DNA from: Thermotalea metallivorans
Lineage (GTDB): Bacteria > Bacillota > Clostridia > Peptostreptococcales > Thermotaleaceae
Assembly: GCF_001562415.1 (NCBI RefSeq)
Contig: NZ_LOEE01000006.1
Span: 1 to 55,107 of the forward strand
Length of the DNA: 55,107 nt
Direction of reading: 5' to 3'
Shown here: positions 41,212 through 50,122 of the stretch, in pieces
How positions within the stretch are numbered: the stretch's first letter is position 1
How the letters are laid out: each line of letters begins with the position of its first letter
Translations under genes and position numbers: made by a program
Notes under the pieces: generated by a model
What the model was told of the DNA's origin: nothing
The model's input: the letters and a program-made list of their open reading frames with translations, nothing else
Database searches by the model: none

Positions 41212-41637
41212 ATGAGTGGATTGAGTGCATTTTTTGCTGAAAATATAGCCCAAAATGAAACTATCAAATATGTTGTATCTAAAAGGTTTACGGAGAATGG
41301 GAAACCTATTGAATGGGAAATAAAAGCTATAACCAGTGATGAAGACGAAGCGATACGAAAATTATGTACTAGAAAGGTACCGGTACCTGGTAAGAAAAAT
41401 GTATTTACTCAAGAGATAGATTTCAATAAATACTTGGGAATGCTTGCGGTTGCATGTACTGTATATCCAAATCTTAATGATGCATCTTTACAAGATAGTT
41501 ATAAAGTAATGGGAGCGGATAACCTGCTTAAAAAGATGTTGCTGCCAGGAGAGTATGCTGATTATTTGAAAAAGATTCAAGAGATTAATGGCTTTGAAAC
41601 TTCAATGGAAGATTTGGTTGATGAAGTAAAAAACTAG
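41212..41637 (+). CDS. xkdN: Tail assembly chaperone (XkdN/gpG-like)
   Basis: A 141-residue chaperone read from ATG 41212; AGGAGAGG lies nine bases before it while touching the earlier ATG 41203. SGLSAFFAENIAQNETIKYV then RKVPVPGKKNVFTQEIDFN is an XkdN-type pattern. It coats the tape measure during tail assembly. It ends directly after a canonical slippery heptamer, giving two products as in lambda gpG/gpGT. Confidence 0.85.
   Translation: MSGLSAFFAENIAQNETIKYVVSKRFTENGKPIEWEIKAITSDEDEAIRKLCTRKVPVPGKKNVFTQEIDFNKYLGMLAVACTVYPNLNDASLQDSYKVMGADNLLKKMLLPGEYADYLKKIQEINGFETSMEDLVDEVKN
41628..41634 (+). other. -1 programmed ribosomal frameshift site A-AAA-AAC
   Basis: The heptamer A AAA AAC is in phase with the chaperone reading frame (GTA AAA AAC TAG) and lies immediately before its stop. 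Sliding back one base joins codon CTA at 41634 to the open downstream frame. Such slips are conserved in tail chaperone genes. Confidence 0.85.
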
Positions 41638-41825
41638 TTTTGGGTGGGGATGCTGATGCGAATTATGCTTATTATTGCTTTCATAAGCTAAGGATGCTCC
41701 CCTCCCAGTATTTAGGTCTAGAAAGAAAAGAGAAGTCTGCTATCATTGCTTTTATACAGATTAAGACTGAACGAGATGAAAAAGAAGCAAAAGAGATAAA
41801 GAAAAGGGTAAGAACTAAGAAATGA
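41634..41825 (+). CDS. Frameshift extension of the tail chaperone (gpT-like half)
   Basis: The -1 frame reads LVLGGDADANYAYYCFHKLR then MLPSQYLGLERKEKSAIIAF and a lysine-rich end. Joined to the chaperone it yields a fusion of about 204 residues. ERKEKSAIIAFIQIKT resembles the C-terminal half of known GT chaperones, where the T part contacts the tube protein. An internal TTG at 41640 is not needed and has no ribosome site. Confidence 0.8.
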   Translation, partial: LVLGGDADANYAYYCFHKLRMLPSQYLGLERKEKSAIIAFIQIKTERDEKEAKEIKKRVRTKK

Positions 41826-41827
41826 GG

Positions 41828-41857
41828 TTGAAACCCCTCTTGAATTTATTGTATAAT
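41828..41857 (+). promoter_or_regulatory. Sigma-A promoter inside the tail operon
   Basis: TTGAAA (41828-41833), an 18-base spacer and a perfect TATAAT (41852-41857) lie 25 bases before the start codon of the membrane-anchored gene. Late structural operons rarely contain such a promoter; it marks an independently expressed insert. Confidence 0.8.
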
Positions 41858-41882
41858 GTTGGAAAAAGGAGGGGGATTAAGT

Positions 41883-42431
41883 ATGAAAAAGAAAAAAGGA
41901 CGGGCTATGAAAATTATTGTAGTTCTATTATTTTTAGGAGCGGTTATAACTTTTGTAGGAAAGTCTGGCGTATTAACCACAGTCCAAAAAGAAACAGAGA
42001 TACTTATAGATGTAAATCAGTTTGCAAAAATAACTCCTGAAGAACTTATAGCGATTATGGGGGAACCTATAAGCAAAGAAGAATGGAATTTCACAACCAG
42101 CAAAGGAAAATTCCCAACAACAAGTTATTATTATGACAATTATGAATTTTTAGTGATCAATGATATGGTAGTAAGAATGAATATTCGCTCAGACAAATAT
42201 TTTGATGACAATGCAGAAAGCATTAAATTTTCCACAAAAAAGTCTATACTTAAAATGTTAAACATTAAATATGACCCTAACCGGACAAAATTAGTTGCCG
42301 ATACAGGTGTTTCTTTGAGATTTCAGCCAGTATCGGATAAAGTAGCCGATGTTTGGTGTAGTTTAATGGACGGAAAAAATAAAACGATTGACGAAATAAA
42401 AGTAACTTTTGATTTAACCTACTTAGATTAA
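41883..42431 (+). CDS. Membrane-anchored cargo (moron) protein in the tail operon
   Basis: A 182-residue protein read from ATG 41883 after AAAGGAGGGGG. A basic N terminus (KKKKGRAMK) and one transmembrane helix (about 10-28) anchor it in the membrane, with the rest predicted outside. The outer domain has ITPEELIAIMGEPISKEEW then a TSYYYDNYEFLVINDMVVRM beta sheet, a pattern of small Firmicutes secreted domains without known function. It has its own promoter and terminator and is not a structural gene, so expression in the lysogen and host conversion or superinfection exclusion are likely. Confidence 0.65.
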   Translation: MKKKKGRAMKIIVVLLFLGAVITFVGKSGVLTTVQKETEILIDVNQFAKITPEELIAIMGEPISKEEWNFTTSKGKFPTTSYYYDNYEFLVINDMVVRMNIRSDKYFDDNAESIKFSTKKSILKMLNIKYDPNRTKLVADTGVSLRFQPVSDKVADVWCSLMDGKNKTIDEIKVTFDLTYLD

Positions 42432-42437
42432 TAGGCA

Positions 42438-42470
42438 AAAAGCACTTATCAATTTGATAGGTGTTTTTTA
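42438..42470 (+). terminator. Terminator of the inserted membrane gene
   Basis: AGCACTTATCA (42441-42451) pairs with TGATAGGTGTT (42455-42465), with a T-run following. It closes the promoter-gene-terminator unit just before the tape measure start. Confidence 0.75.
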
Positions 42471-42485
42471 TTGGGTGGTGATATT

Positions 42486-44378
42486 TTGGCAACAATTAGA
42501 ACATCTATTCAATTATATAATGGCATGACCCCAGCCTTAAAGAATATGAATAGTGCATTAAACATGGTATTATCTAGCTTTGAAGCAGTACAAAGAGCAT
42601 CCAGCAATGTCGTAGACATATCTTCGATACAAGCCGCAAGGGCAGAACTGAACAAAGCTGAAATAGCTTTTAATGAAATAGAGAAAGAAATTCGTGAGTC
42701 CAGCAATGCACAACAAAGATTTAATAATGATATCCGAAATGGAGAGGCTGCTGCCAATGGATTATTAAGTAGATTCAAGAATATAGCTATGTCAATGGGG
42801 GCTGCATTCAGTTTCAAGAAAATTATTAATGCCTCTGACCAAATGGTTTCTACAACGGCAAGGCTTGATTTAATGAATGATGGGTTGCAAACCACCGAAG
42901 AGCTTCAGCAGATGATCTTCCAATCTGCCCAAAAGTCTAGAAGCTCCTACATTGATACAGCCAATGTAGTGGCAAAGCTTGGGATCCTTGCCGGAGAAGC
43001 TTTTTCTAGTAATCAAGAAATGGTGGCATTTGCTGAACTTATGAATAAGCAATTTAAAATCGGCGGGGCTTCTATCCAAGAACAAACCTCTGCCATGTAT
43101 CAGCTCACACAGGCTATGGCTGCAGGAAGGCTCCAGGGGGACGAATTTAGGTCTATCATGGAGAACGCCCCAATGCTTGCAAAATCCATTGCAGAATATA
43201 TGGGCATGACCACAGGTGAGTTAAGGGAAATGTCTAGGGAAGGGGCCATAACGTCTGATATCATAAAAAATGCTATGTTTGCTGTGGCAGATGAAACAAA
43301 TGAACGATTTGCCAAACTACCCATGACATGGGGGCAAGTATGGACGTCTATTGTAAATAGAGTGCTAATGTATTCACAACCACTATTACAGTTTATAAAT
43401 ATTCTTGCGAATAATTGGTCAATTATCGAACCAATCATACTGGGTATAGCGGCGGCTACTTTGATTTATTTGACAATTACAAAAGGAGCGGAATTGGCTA
43501 CAAAGGCATGGACTGCGGCGCAAGCAGCCTTTAACGCTGTAATGGCATTAAATCCTATCGCAATATGGGCTATTGCTATTGTTCTTTTTATTGCACTAAT
43601 CTATGCGGTAGTGGCAGCAGTAAATAAGCTCACAGGGAAGTCGATTAGTGCAACAGGTGTTATTGCAGCAGCTTTCATGGTTGCGATAGCTTTCATTGGA
43701 AACTTGCTTGTTGGATTTTCTAACTTGGTTATTGATGTGGTGGCTGCTATTTGGAATGTAATTGCATCAGTTGCAGAATTTCTTGCCAATGTTTTCAATG
43801 ACCCGATTGGTTCGGTTGTTCGGTTGTTTGCTAGTATGGCTGACACCATTCTTGGAATACTCCAAGGCATTGCTAAGGCCATTGATGCAATCTTTGGTTT
43901 TAATCTTGCAAGCTTAGTAGGAGGATTGAGATCTTCCCTAGGTGGGGCTGTAAGAGATATAGCAGGAGAGGCAAAAATCAAAATTCCTAGAATGGATTCA
44001 AGCAAGCTATATCTTGATAGATTCAGTTATGCAAATGCATATAATAAGGGCTACAGTTTCGGAAATAACTTAGGAGATAATTTAGGAAGTAAATGGAACG
44101 ACATAAAAAATGCTTTTGATGGTATATCTGAAATAGCGGAGAATACAGGAGCTATGAAGGATAGTCTAAATATTTCTGAGGAAGACCTAAAGTATTTAAG
44201 GGATCTAGCAGAGAGGGAAGTGATTGACAGGACGGTCCTTAGGGATGTGACTGTCACGCTGACAAATACTTTTGGTGATATCAGGGAGACGGCAGACGTT
44301 GATGGCATTATCTCTGAGTTTGAAAGACGACTAGCGGAAGCTATTGAGTCAGAAGGAGAGGGGGATCATCGTGTATAG
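42486..44378 (+). CDS. Tail tape measure protein
   Basis: A 630-residue protein read from TTG 42486 (MATIRTSIQLYNGMTPALKN). It has helical coiled-coil ends and an N-terminal tape-measure domain (KSRSSYIDTANVVAKLGILA, QMVAFAELMNKQFKIGG, MGMTTGELREMSREGA). The middle holds hydrophobic helices (about 290-470). It sets tail length and helps DNA ejection. At this size the tail should be short for a myovirus, since the PBSX tape measure is about twice as long. It overlaps the XkdP gene by eight bases. Confidence 0.9.
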   Translation: MATIRTSIQLYNGMTPALKNMNSALNMVLSSFEAVQRASSNVVDISSIQAARAELNKAEIAFNEIEKEIRESSNAQQRFNNDIRNGEAAANGLLSRFKNIAMSMGAAFSFKKIINASDQMVSTTARLDLMNDGLQTTEELQQMIFQSAQKSRSSYIDTANVVAKLGILAGEAFSSNQEMVAFAELMNKQFKIGGASIQEQTSAMYQLTQAMAAGRLQGDEFRSIMENAPMLAKSIAEYMGMTTGELREMSREGAITSDIIKNAMFAVADETNERFAKLPMTWGQVWTSIVNRVLMYSQPLLQFINILANNWSIIEPIILGIAAATLIYLTITKGAELATKAWTAAQAAFNAVMALNPIAIWAIAIVLFIALIYAVVAAVNKLTGKSISATGVIAAAFMVAIAFIGNLLVGFSNLVIDVVAAIWNVIASVAEFLANVFNDPIGSVVRLFASMADTILGILQGIAKAIDAIFGFNLASLVGGLRSSLGGAVRDIAGEAKIKIPRMDSSKLYLDRFSYANAYNKGYSFGNNLGDNLGSKWNDIKNAFDGISEIAENTGAMKDSLNISEEDLKYLRDLAEREVIDRTVLRDVTVTLTNTFGDIRETADVDGIISEFERRLAEAIESEGEGDHRV

Positions 44379-45024
44379 CTTTTATATGAAAGACATATTG
44401 CTGCCGGTGGCCCCTTCAAAACTCACCCTAAAAGTTAAAAATAATAACAAAACTCTTGATCTGATGAATTTAGGAGAAATCAATATTTTGAAAAAAGAAG
44501 GCTTAACAGATATTAGTTTTACTGTACTATTGCCAAGCAGAAGGTATCCTTTTTCTGTATATGAGAATGGCTTTAAGGAGCCATCTTTTTATTTAGGCCA
44601 TTTTGAAAAGTTGAAGGTAGAAAAGAAGCCTTTTCGTTTTATCGTGTCCAGACTATCTCCCGCAGGAGAACTACTCTTTGATACAAATATACTTGTGAGT
44701 ATGGAATCCTACGAAATTACAGAATCTGCTGAGAATGGGTCAGATATTATGGTTTCTATCGACTTGAAACAATACAGGCCCTATGCAACAGAGATATTAA
44801 ATGTGGTAACAACACCCCAGCAGGAGAAGATCATAATGAGTGTGGAAATCCAAAGACCATCAAAGGAGCCTGCAAAGAGTTACACGGTAAAGGCTGGAGA
44901 TAGCTTATGGTCTATTTGTAAAAGGGAGCTTGGAGATGGGAATCAGTATAAGTCAGTAGCAGGGTTAAATGGTATCAAGAATCCGAGCTTAATCCGAGTA
45001 GGTCAAGTATTAAGATTGGGGTGA
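44371..45024 (+). CDS. xkdP: LysM baseplate hub protein (XkdP-like)
   Basis: A 217-residue protein read from GTG 44371 with GGAGAGGGGG upstream. It ends in a LysM domain (KSYTVKAGDSLWSICKRELG then LNGIKNPSLIRVGQVLRL), which binds peptidoglycan. The N-terminal part (LLPVAPSKLTLKVKNNNKTL) matches XkdP. It probably locates in the baseplate and contacts the cell wall. Confidence 0.92.
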   Translation: MYSFYMKDILLPVAPSKLTLKVKNNNKTLDLMNLGEINILKKEGLTDISFTVLLPSRRYPFSVYENGFKEPSFYLGHFEKLKVEKKPFRFIVSRLSPAGELLFDTNILVSMESYEITESAENGSDIMVSIDLKQYRPYATEILNVVTTPQQEKIIMSVEIQRPSKEPAKSYTVKAGDSLWSICKRELGDGNQYKSVAGLNGIKNPSLIRVGQVLRLG

Positions 45025-45977
45025 TAAAGGTGTATGAACTTCTCATTGAGAATCAAGGTAAGGTTTATAGGCCTTTAGTAGAAGACGGAATTACCTGGAC
45101 CACTGAAAGGCAAGGAGCTCCCGGAAAGCTTGAGTTTAAAGTATTAAAGGATGATTTAATCAATTTTCAAGAAGGAAATCCAGTGCGCTTTCGTGTTGAT
45201 GGACAGAATGTATTCTTTGGCTTTGTATGGGATAAACGAAGAGATAAGGACCAGCTAATTAGCGTGATCGCCTATGATCAGCTTCGATACCTGAAATACA
45301 AGGATACCTACCTATATACTAATAAGAAGGCTTCAGATGTAATCAAGATGATTGCCGCAGATCAGAAATTAGAAGTAGGGGAGATTGAAGATACCGGATA
45401 TGTTATTCAACAACGACTGCGAGATAATGAAACCTTCTTTGATATCATTTATGACGCCTTGAGTCTTACATTTGACAACACGAAGAAGCTCTATGTACTC
45501 TATGACGATTATGGCAGACTTGCGTTAAGGAATGCGGAGTCCATGATGCTTGATCTCGTTGTAGGGGAAAATGCTGCAGAGAATTTTGAATATGTAACGA
45601 GTTTAGATGGAGTATATAACCAAATCAAACTGTCCTATGATAATGAATCTACCGGGAAAAGGGATATTTATATCGCAAAGGATAGTAATAGCATCAACAA
45701 TTGGGGGCTTCTACAATATTTTGAAAAGATCAATGAGAAGACCAATGTTCAAGTAAAGGCAAATACCTTATTAGAAATCTACAATAAAAAATCTCGCTCT
45801 CTTGAGATAAAAAAGGCCATAGGAGATAAACGAGTGAGAGCGGGGACAAGTGTAATCGTATATTTGCCCGGGATTGGCGATACTAGTATTCAAAACTATA
45901 TGCAAGTGGAAAGGGTTGTACACTATTTTGCAGATAATGAACACTTCATGGATCTGAAATTAAGGGGGCGATTATAG
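45021..45977 (+). CDS. xkdQ: Baseplate hub protein (XkdQ/gpD-like)
   Basis: A 318-residue hub protein. VRFRVDGQNVFFGFVWDKRR and IAYDQLRYLKYKDTYLYTNK match XkdQ, and the remainder follows the T4 gp27/gpD hub fold. GTG start overlapping the previous stop. It joins tube to spike. Confidence 0.9.
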   Translation: MIKVYELLIENQGKVYRPLVEDGITWTTERQGAPGKLEFKVLKDDLINFQEGNPVRFRVDGQNVFFGFVWDKRRDKDQLISVIAYDQLRYLKYKDTYLYTNKKASDVIKMIAADQKLEVGEIEDTGYVIQQRLRDNETFFDIIYDALSLTFDNTKKLYVLYDDYGRLALRNAESMMLDLVVGENAAENFEYVTSLDGVYNQIKLSYDNESTGKRDIYIAKDSNSINNWGLLQYFEKINEKTNVQVKANTLLEIYNKKSRSLEIKKAIGDKRVRAGTSVIVYLPGIGDTSIQNYMQVERVVHYFADNEHFMDLKLRGRL

Positions 45978-46369
45978 TGGATATGTTAAAGTTACTTAAA
46001 AAGGCAGGGATACAAGCTGTAGAACAAACGGCTCCTGTTGCTATTTTCTTAGGTATAGTTAAGTCAGTGAATCCACTAGTAATTAATGTTGAACAAAGAC
46101 TAGATATTCCCGCCGAGTTTCTGTTCCTGACAGATCAGGTACGGGATTATAAGACTAAGGTAAGCTTTGATAACCCAGACATAAAGAATATCGTAAAGCC
46201 CTATGATATGCAGGATATACCGGGGACTAATTATAAAATAACATTTCAGGATGCAGCCATCAATGAAATAACTATCTATAACGGGTTAAAGGTTGGTGAA
46301 CAGGTGGTGCTTCTTCGCGTTCAAGGCGGACAGAAGTTTATTGTGCTAAATAGGGTGGTGAAGGCATGA
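45977..46369 (+). CDS. xkdR: Baseplate protein (XkdR, DUF2577)
   Basis: A 130-residue DUF2577 protein: APVAIFLGIVKSVNPLVINV then EQRLDIPAEFLFL and VLLRVQGGQKFIVLNRV. This OB-like fold resembles the base of the tail spike. It overlaps the previous stop by one base and the next start by four. Confidence 0.9.
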   Translation: MDMLKLLKKAGIQAVEQTAPVAIFLGIVKSVNPLVINVEQRLDIPAEFLFLTDQVRDYKTKVSFDNPDIKNIVKPYDMQDIPGTNYKITFQDAAINEITIYNGLKVGEQVVLLRVQGGQKFIVLNRVVKA

Positions 46370-46767
46370 TCCCGAAAATAAACTATGATGCTGACAGCGA
46401 TTTTGAAATTATCAAACAACCTACCCATACCTATCAACTAAATTTTGAAAAAGGCAGGGTGGCAGGGTATACAGATGGTATTGAAGCTATGAAGCAGGCC
46501 ATACACAAGATACTTTTTACAGAAAGATATCAACATGAAATATATAGCTGGAACTATGGTATAGAGCTAGAGGATTTATTTGGAAAGCCTAAATCCTTTG
46601 TATATCCTGAGTTAAAAAGAAGAATCACAGAGGCCTTGCTTCAGGATGATAGGATTATCAGGGTAGACGGTTTTTCTTTCACGTCACACAAAGGAAGTGT
46701 TGTTGTGAGTTTTACTGTCCATACAATCTTTGGAGATGTAGAAGCATCTAGGGAGGTGAGCATATAG
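46366..46767 (+). CDS. xkdS: Baseplate wedge protein (XkdS, DUF2634 / gp25-like)
   Basis: A 133-residue gp25-like protein: GYTDGIEAMKQAIHKILFTE then RYQHEIYSWNYGIELEDLFG is the DUF2634 signature, and the conserved EIYSW motif is where the sheath initiates. Tightly packed between xkdR and xkdT. Confidence 0.92.
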   Translation: MIPKINYDADSDFEIIKQPTHTYQLNFEKGRVAGYTDGIEAMKQAIHKILFTERYQHEIYSWNYGIELEDLFGKPKSFVYPELKRRITEALLQDDRIIRVDGFSFTSHKGSVVVSFTVHTIFGDVEASREVSI

Positions 46768-47843
46768 TGTTTGAAGACATGACATTTGAATATATATTGC
46801 AAAGAATGCTCTCTAGAGTTCCAAATAATATAGACAAAAGAGAAGGAAGTATGATCTATGATGCCCTTGCCCCTGCGGCTGCAGAATTGGCACAAATGTA
46901 CGTAGATTTATATTTCTTAGAAGATAGGATCTATGCAGATACCGCTACAGGGGAGGATTTGACACGGAGAGCGGCCGAGAGAGGAATTAACAGAAAATCA
47001 GCCACAAAGGCTATTAGAAAAGGAATATTTATAGGAAATAATGATGTATCTTTTAATGTTCCAATAGGCAGTAGATTTAGTGGAGACGATTTAAATTATA
47101 TGGTTATCGAGAAAATTACAGATGGGGAATTTAAGTTAGAATGTGAAACTGCTGGGGAGGTAGGAAATAGCTATATTGGCCAATTGCTTCCGATAGAATA
47201 TATCAGCGGATTAGTATCGGCAACATTAGCGGATATTCTCATTCCTGGAGAAGATGAAGAATCAGATGAAAGTTTGAGAAAAAGATATTTTGATAACCTG
47301 GATAGTCAAGCCTTTGGTGGTAATATAGCCGACTACAAGCAAAAGGTAAATAGTCTGAATGGAGTTGGTGGAGTAAAGGTATTTCCTGTGTGGAATGGTG
47401 GAGGAACTGTGAAGTTAGTGATCATTGATAGTACCTATAACAAGCCTTCCCAAGTCCTCATCGATGAAGTGCAGACTGCAGTGGATCCAGTGGAAAATCA
47501 AGGAGAAGGATACGGATTCGCTCCCATTGGCCACGTTGTAACAGTTGAAGGTGCGACGGAAATAATCATAGATATTGAATCAAATATAACCTTTCAGAGT
47601 GGGTATGTATGGGCAGACGTGAAGCTTGGAGTGGAGAACGTGATCAATGAATATTTTGCAGAACTAAAGCAAGAATGGGCAGATGTAGAAAACATAGTCG
47701 TGAGAATCAGTCAACTGGAAACCCGTATCTTGAATGTGCCAGGTGTGATGGATATCCAGAATACTAAAATCAATGGAGTAGCTCAAAATCTAGTGCTGAA
47801 TAATGTAGAGATACCCATCTTGGGTGAGGTGACAGCGATATGA
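46767..47843 (+). CDS. xkdT: Baseplate J wedge protein (XkdT)
   Basis: A 358-residue baseplate J protein: NNIDKREGSMIYDALAPAAA then ELAQMYVDLYFLEDRIYADT and GNIADYKQKVNSLNGVGGVK are family signatures. It forms the baseplate wedges with XkdS and XkdU. GTG start. Confidence 0.94.
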   Translation: MFEDMTFEYILQRMLSRVPNNIDKREGSMIYDALAPAAAELAQMYVDLYFLEDRIYADTATGEDLTRRAAERGINRKSATKAIRKGIFIGNNDVSFNVPIGSRFSGDDLNYMVIEKITDGEFKLECETAGEVGNSYIGQLLPIEYISGLVSATLADILIPGEDEESDESLRKRYFDNLDSQAFGGNIADYKQKVNSLNGVGGVKVFPVWNGGGTVKLVIIDSTYNKPSQVLIDEVQTAVDPVENQGEGYGFAPIGHVVTVEGATEIIIDIESNITFQSGYVWADVKLGVENVINEYFAELKQEWADVENIVVRISQLETRILNVPGVMDIQNTKINGVAQNLVLNNVEIPILGEVTAI

Positions 47844-48373
47844 AACCGGTAGAAGCGTATTGGCCTCTGATTCTGCAAGAGATACGAGAGATGAAGGAAA
47901 TTGCAAAGGCTGAAAATTCAGAATTGGAAGCAGTATGGCAAACAGTAGAAGATCTGATAGATGATCAATTTATTGAAACAGCTACAGAACGTGGGATAGC
48001 AAGACGAGAAAAAATACTAAAAATCACTCCATTTGCCGATGATACACTGGAAACTAGACGTTTCAGAATTCAAGCACGCTGGAATGATAAACTTCCCTAT
48101 ACTTATAGAACATTACAAAGTAAATTAGATCAGCTTTGCGGAGAAGATGGTTATGAGATGACTTTAGGTGCCTATAGCCTGGGAATAAAGATTGAGCTCA
48201 CGAAAAAGAGAATGTTCGATGAGGTAGAGAAGTTGGTCAAGCAAATGGCTCCTACTAACCTAGTGCTATCTGTAGAACTTCGATATAATCAACACAGTAG
48301 AGTAGGGCAGCTTACCCATGGTCAATTGCAGATGTACACCCACAAAAATATAAGAAATGAGGTGATTGTATAA
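47840..48373 (+). CDS. xkdU: Baseplate protein (XkdU, DUF2313/YmfQ)
   Basis: A 177-residue DUF2313 protein: RREKILKITPFADDTLETRR then FRIQARWNDKLPYTYRTLQS is characteristic of the YmfQ/XkdU family that links wedge to tail fibre. Overlaps both neighbours. Confidence 0.9.
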   Translation: MKPVEAYWPLILQEIREMKEIAKAENSELEAVWQTVEDLIDDQFIETATERGIARREKILKITPFADDTLETRRFRIQARWNDKLPYTYRTLQSKLDQLCGEDGYEMTLGAYSLGIKIELTKKRMFDEVEKLVKQMAPTNLVLSVELRYNQHSRVGQLTHGQLQMYTHKNIRNEVIV

Positions 48374-50109
48374 TGGCCGAACTTACACAGAATTATAATT
48401 TGAAAAAGCCAGGGCAAGACGATTTTTATAACATTGAAGATGATAATAGTAATATGGACAAGATAGACGAAGCTTTGACACCAGAGGCAGATCCTGCCCA
48501 AGTACCGACTGGTAATGGCCCAGGAAAGCTTGTGCAGTGGGTATCTTGGTTCGCAAACCGGATAAAAGCTATAACCGGCAAACCAAACTGGTGGGATGCG
48601 CCAACGAAATCTTTGCAAGAATTAGCCGATGAACAAGCGTCGCATTTGGCTGATAATGTGAAACATAGCAATTATGCAGTAGCGACAGGAAGTGCCAATA
48701 CTTATGCCGTAACACTTACCCCAGCTCCAACTGCATATACAGAAGGCATGTGTGTTGTTGTAAAAATAAATATTGATAATACTGGGGCAAGTACAATCAA
48801 TGTAAATGGTCTAGGTGCAAAAAGTATCAAAAAGCCTAATGGCAATGACGTAACATCTGGAGGCTTAAAAGCTGGAAGTATTTACACCTTGAGGTATAAT
48901 GGCACAAATTTTATATTACAGGGTGAAGGGGCGAGTGGTAATGCGACTGCGTCAGACCTTCTCTCTGGTAAAACTGCAACTACTGACGCAGGAGAAATTG
49001 TTGGTACAATGCCAAATAGAGGGACTGTAAATATTACTCCAGGCACAACAAATCAAACCATTCCGCAAGGATACCATAGTGGGTCTGGAGTGGTGTACGG
49101 GTCTGCCAATTTGACTGCAAGCAATATAAAGCAAGGAGTAAATATATTTGGTGTAACTGGAATGTTGGAGCCTTTGGTTGGCAACAACATTCCAGCAAGC
49201 AGAATAAGTGCTTCAGAAATAATTCTTGACCTAATTGTGGGAGCGTCTGGTTCTTATAGCATTCCGATGGGGTTAGATATAGACAATTTAGGCAATAGAT
49301 ATTATTTTATAAAACGTGGGAGTAATTACGATCCTGAATATGTAAAACAAGATAAAGCAAGCAATACTGTTTTTCAAATTAATTCTGGGTATTCTGGCGT
49401 TATTAAAGTAATTCCTAATTCTCAAAACGTAATATTGCATATAAATAATAATTTATACAGATACAATGGGACGAGTTATATTTGGAATACAACACCCACA
49501 GGAGGCGTCAATGATTTCTGTTTTACAAGTGACAATAATGTGGCAATGGTAACATCTTCTGGGATTCTCCGAAAATTAAATTTATCAAATGGTTCAATTA
49601 TATGGTCTGCGTCTGAATCGCCTGCATCAGACAAGATTGCTAGTGGTTCATCTGGGGCAATAGCAACAGGAGATGGAGTAGTATCAAGCAATGGAAAAGT
49701 TAGACTTTATAATTCTTCTGGAACACGAATATGGGAAGTTTCTCCATTTAATTCAACTTTTGTGAAAAGTGTTTCCATAGACGATAACGATAATGTTTGG
49801 GTCTATGATGGTTCAACAGCAAAAAAATTATCTTCTTTAAATGGTAGTGTGGTCGCTACTTTATTCAACATTTTAGCAGGACATTCGTTGTTTTGGATCA
49901 ATGGGAAATTATATGCTGTTGGAAATTCTGGAGTTGGAATTTACAATGAATCCGGGGTTTTGCTGGCAAAAAAGACACTAAACCTCTCGATAACGCCACC
50001 ATGTTCGCCCTTTATAAATCATAGAAAAAATATTATTATACCATATTATACGAGTGCAAATTATAATTACTTTTATTATGAATTTATCACCAATGTAACA
50101 CCACAATAA
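48373..50109 (+). CDS. Tail fibre / receptor-binding protein
   Basis: A 578-residue fibre. The N terminus (YNLKKPGQDDFYNIEDDNSN) is the common baseplate-attachment motif. The middle contains the GKTA...G-x-IVGTMPNRGTVN-ITPGT...GYHSGSG repeat module typical of Clostridia phage fibres. The last 280 residues consist of repeated 30-40-residue beta units (IDNLGNRYYFI, FTSDNNVAMVTSSGILRKLN, IDDNDNVWVYDGSTAKKL), a beta-propeller-like (PQQ/WD-type) head, likely the receptor binder. Confidence 0.88.
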   Translation: MAELTQNYNLKKPGQDDFYNIEDDNSNMDKIDEALTPEADPAQVPTGNGPGKLVQWVSWFANRIKAITGKPNWWDAPTKSLQELADEQASHLADNVKHSNYAVATGSANTYAVTLTPAPTAYTEGMCVVVKINIDNTGASTINVNGLGAKSIKKPNGNDVTSGGLKAGSIYTLRYNGTNFILQGEGASGNATASDLLSGKTATTDAGEIVGTMPNRGTVNITPGTTNQTIPQGYHSGSGVVYGSANLTASNIKQGVNIFGVTGMLEPLVGNNIPASRISASEIILDLIVGASGSYSIPMGLDIDNLGNRYYFIKRGSNYDPEYVKQDKASNTVFQINSGYSGVIKVIPNSQNVILHINNNLYRYNGTSYIWNTTPTGGVNDFCFTSDNNVAMVTSSGILRKLNLSNGSIIWSASESPASDKIASGSSGAIATGDGVVSSNGKVRLYNSSGTRIWEVSPFNSTFVKSVSIDDNDNVWVYDGSTAKKLSSLNGSVVATLFNILAGHSLFWINGKLYAVGNSGVGIYNESGVLLAKKTLNLSITPPCSPFINHRKNIIIPYYTSANYNYFYYEFITNVTPQ

Positions 50110-50122
50110 GGAGGGATTATTT

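Noticed and set aside
41640-41825. Independent 61-residue gene starting at TTG 41640
   Set aside because: No ribosome site; the frame is reached by -1 frameshifting at 41628-41634.
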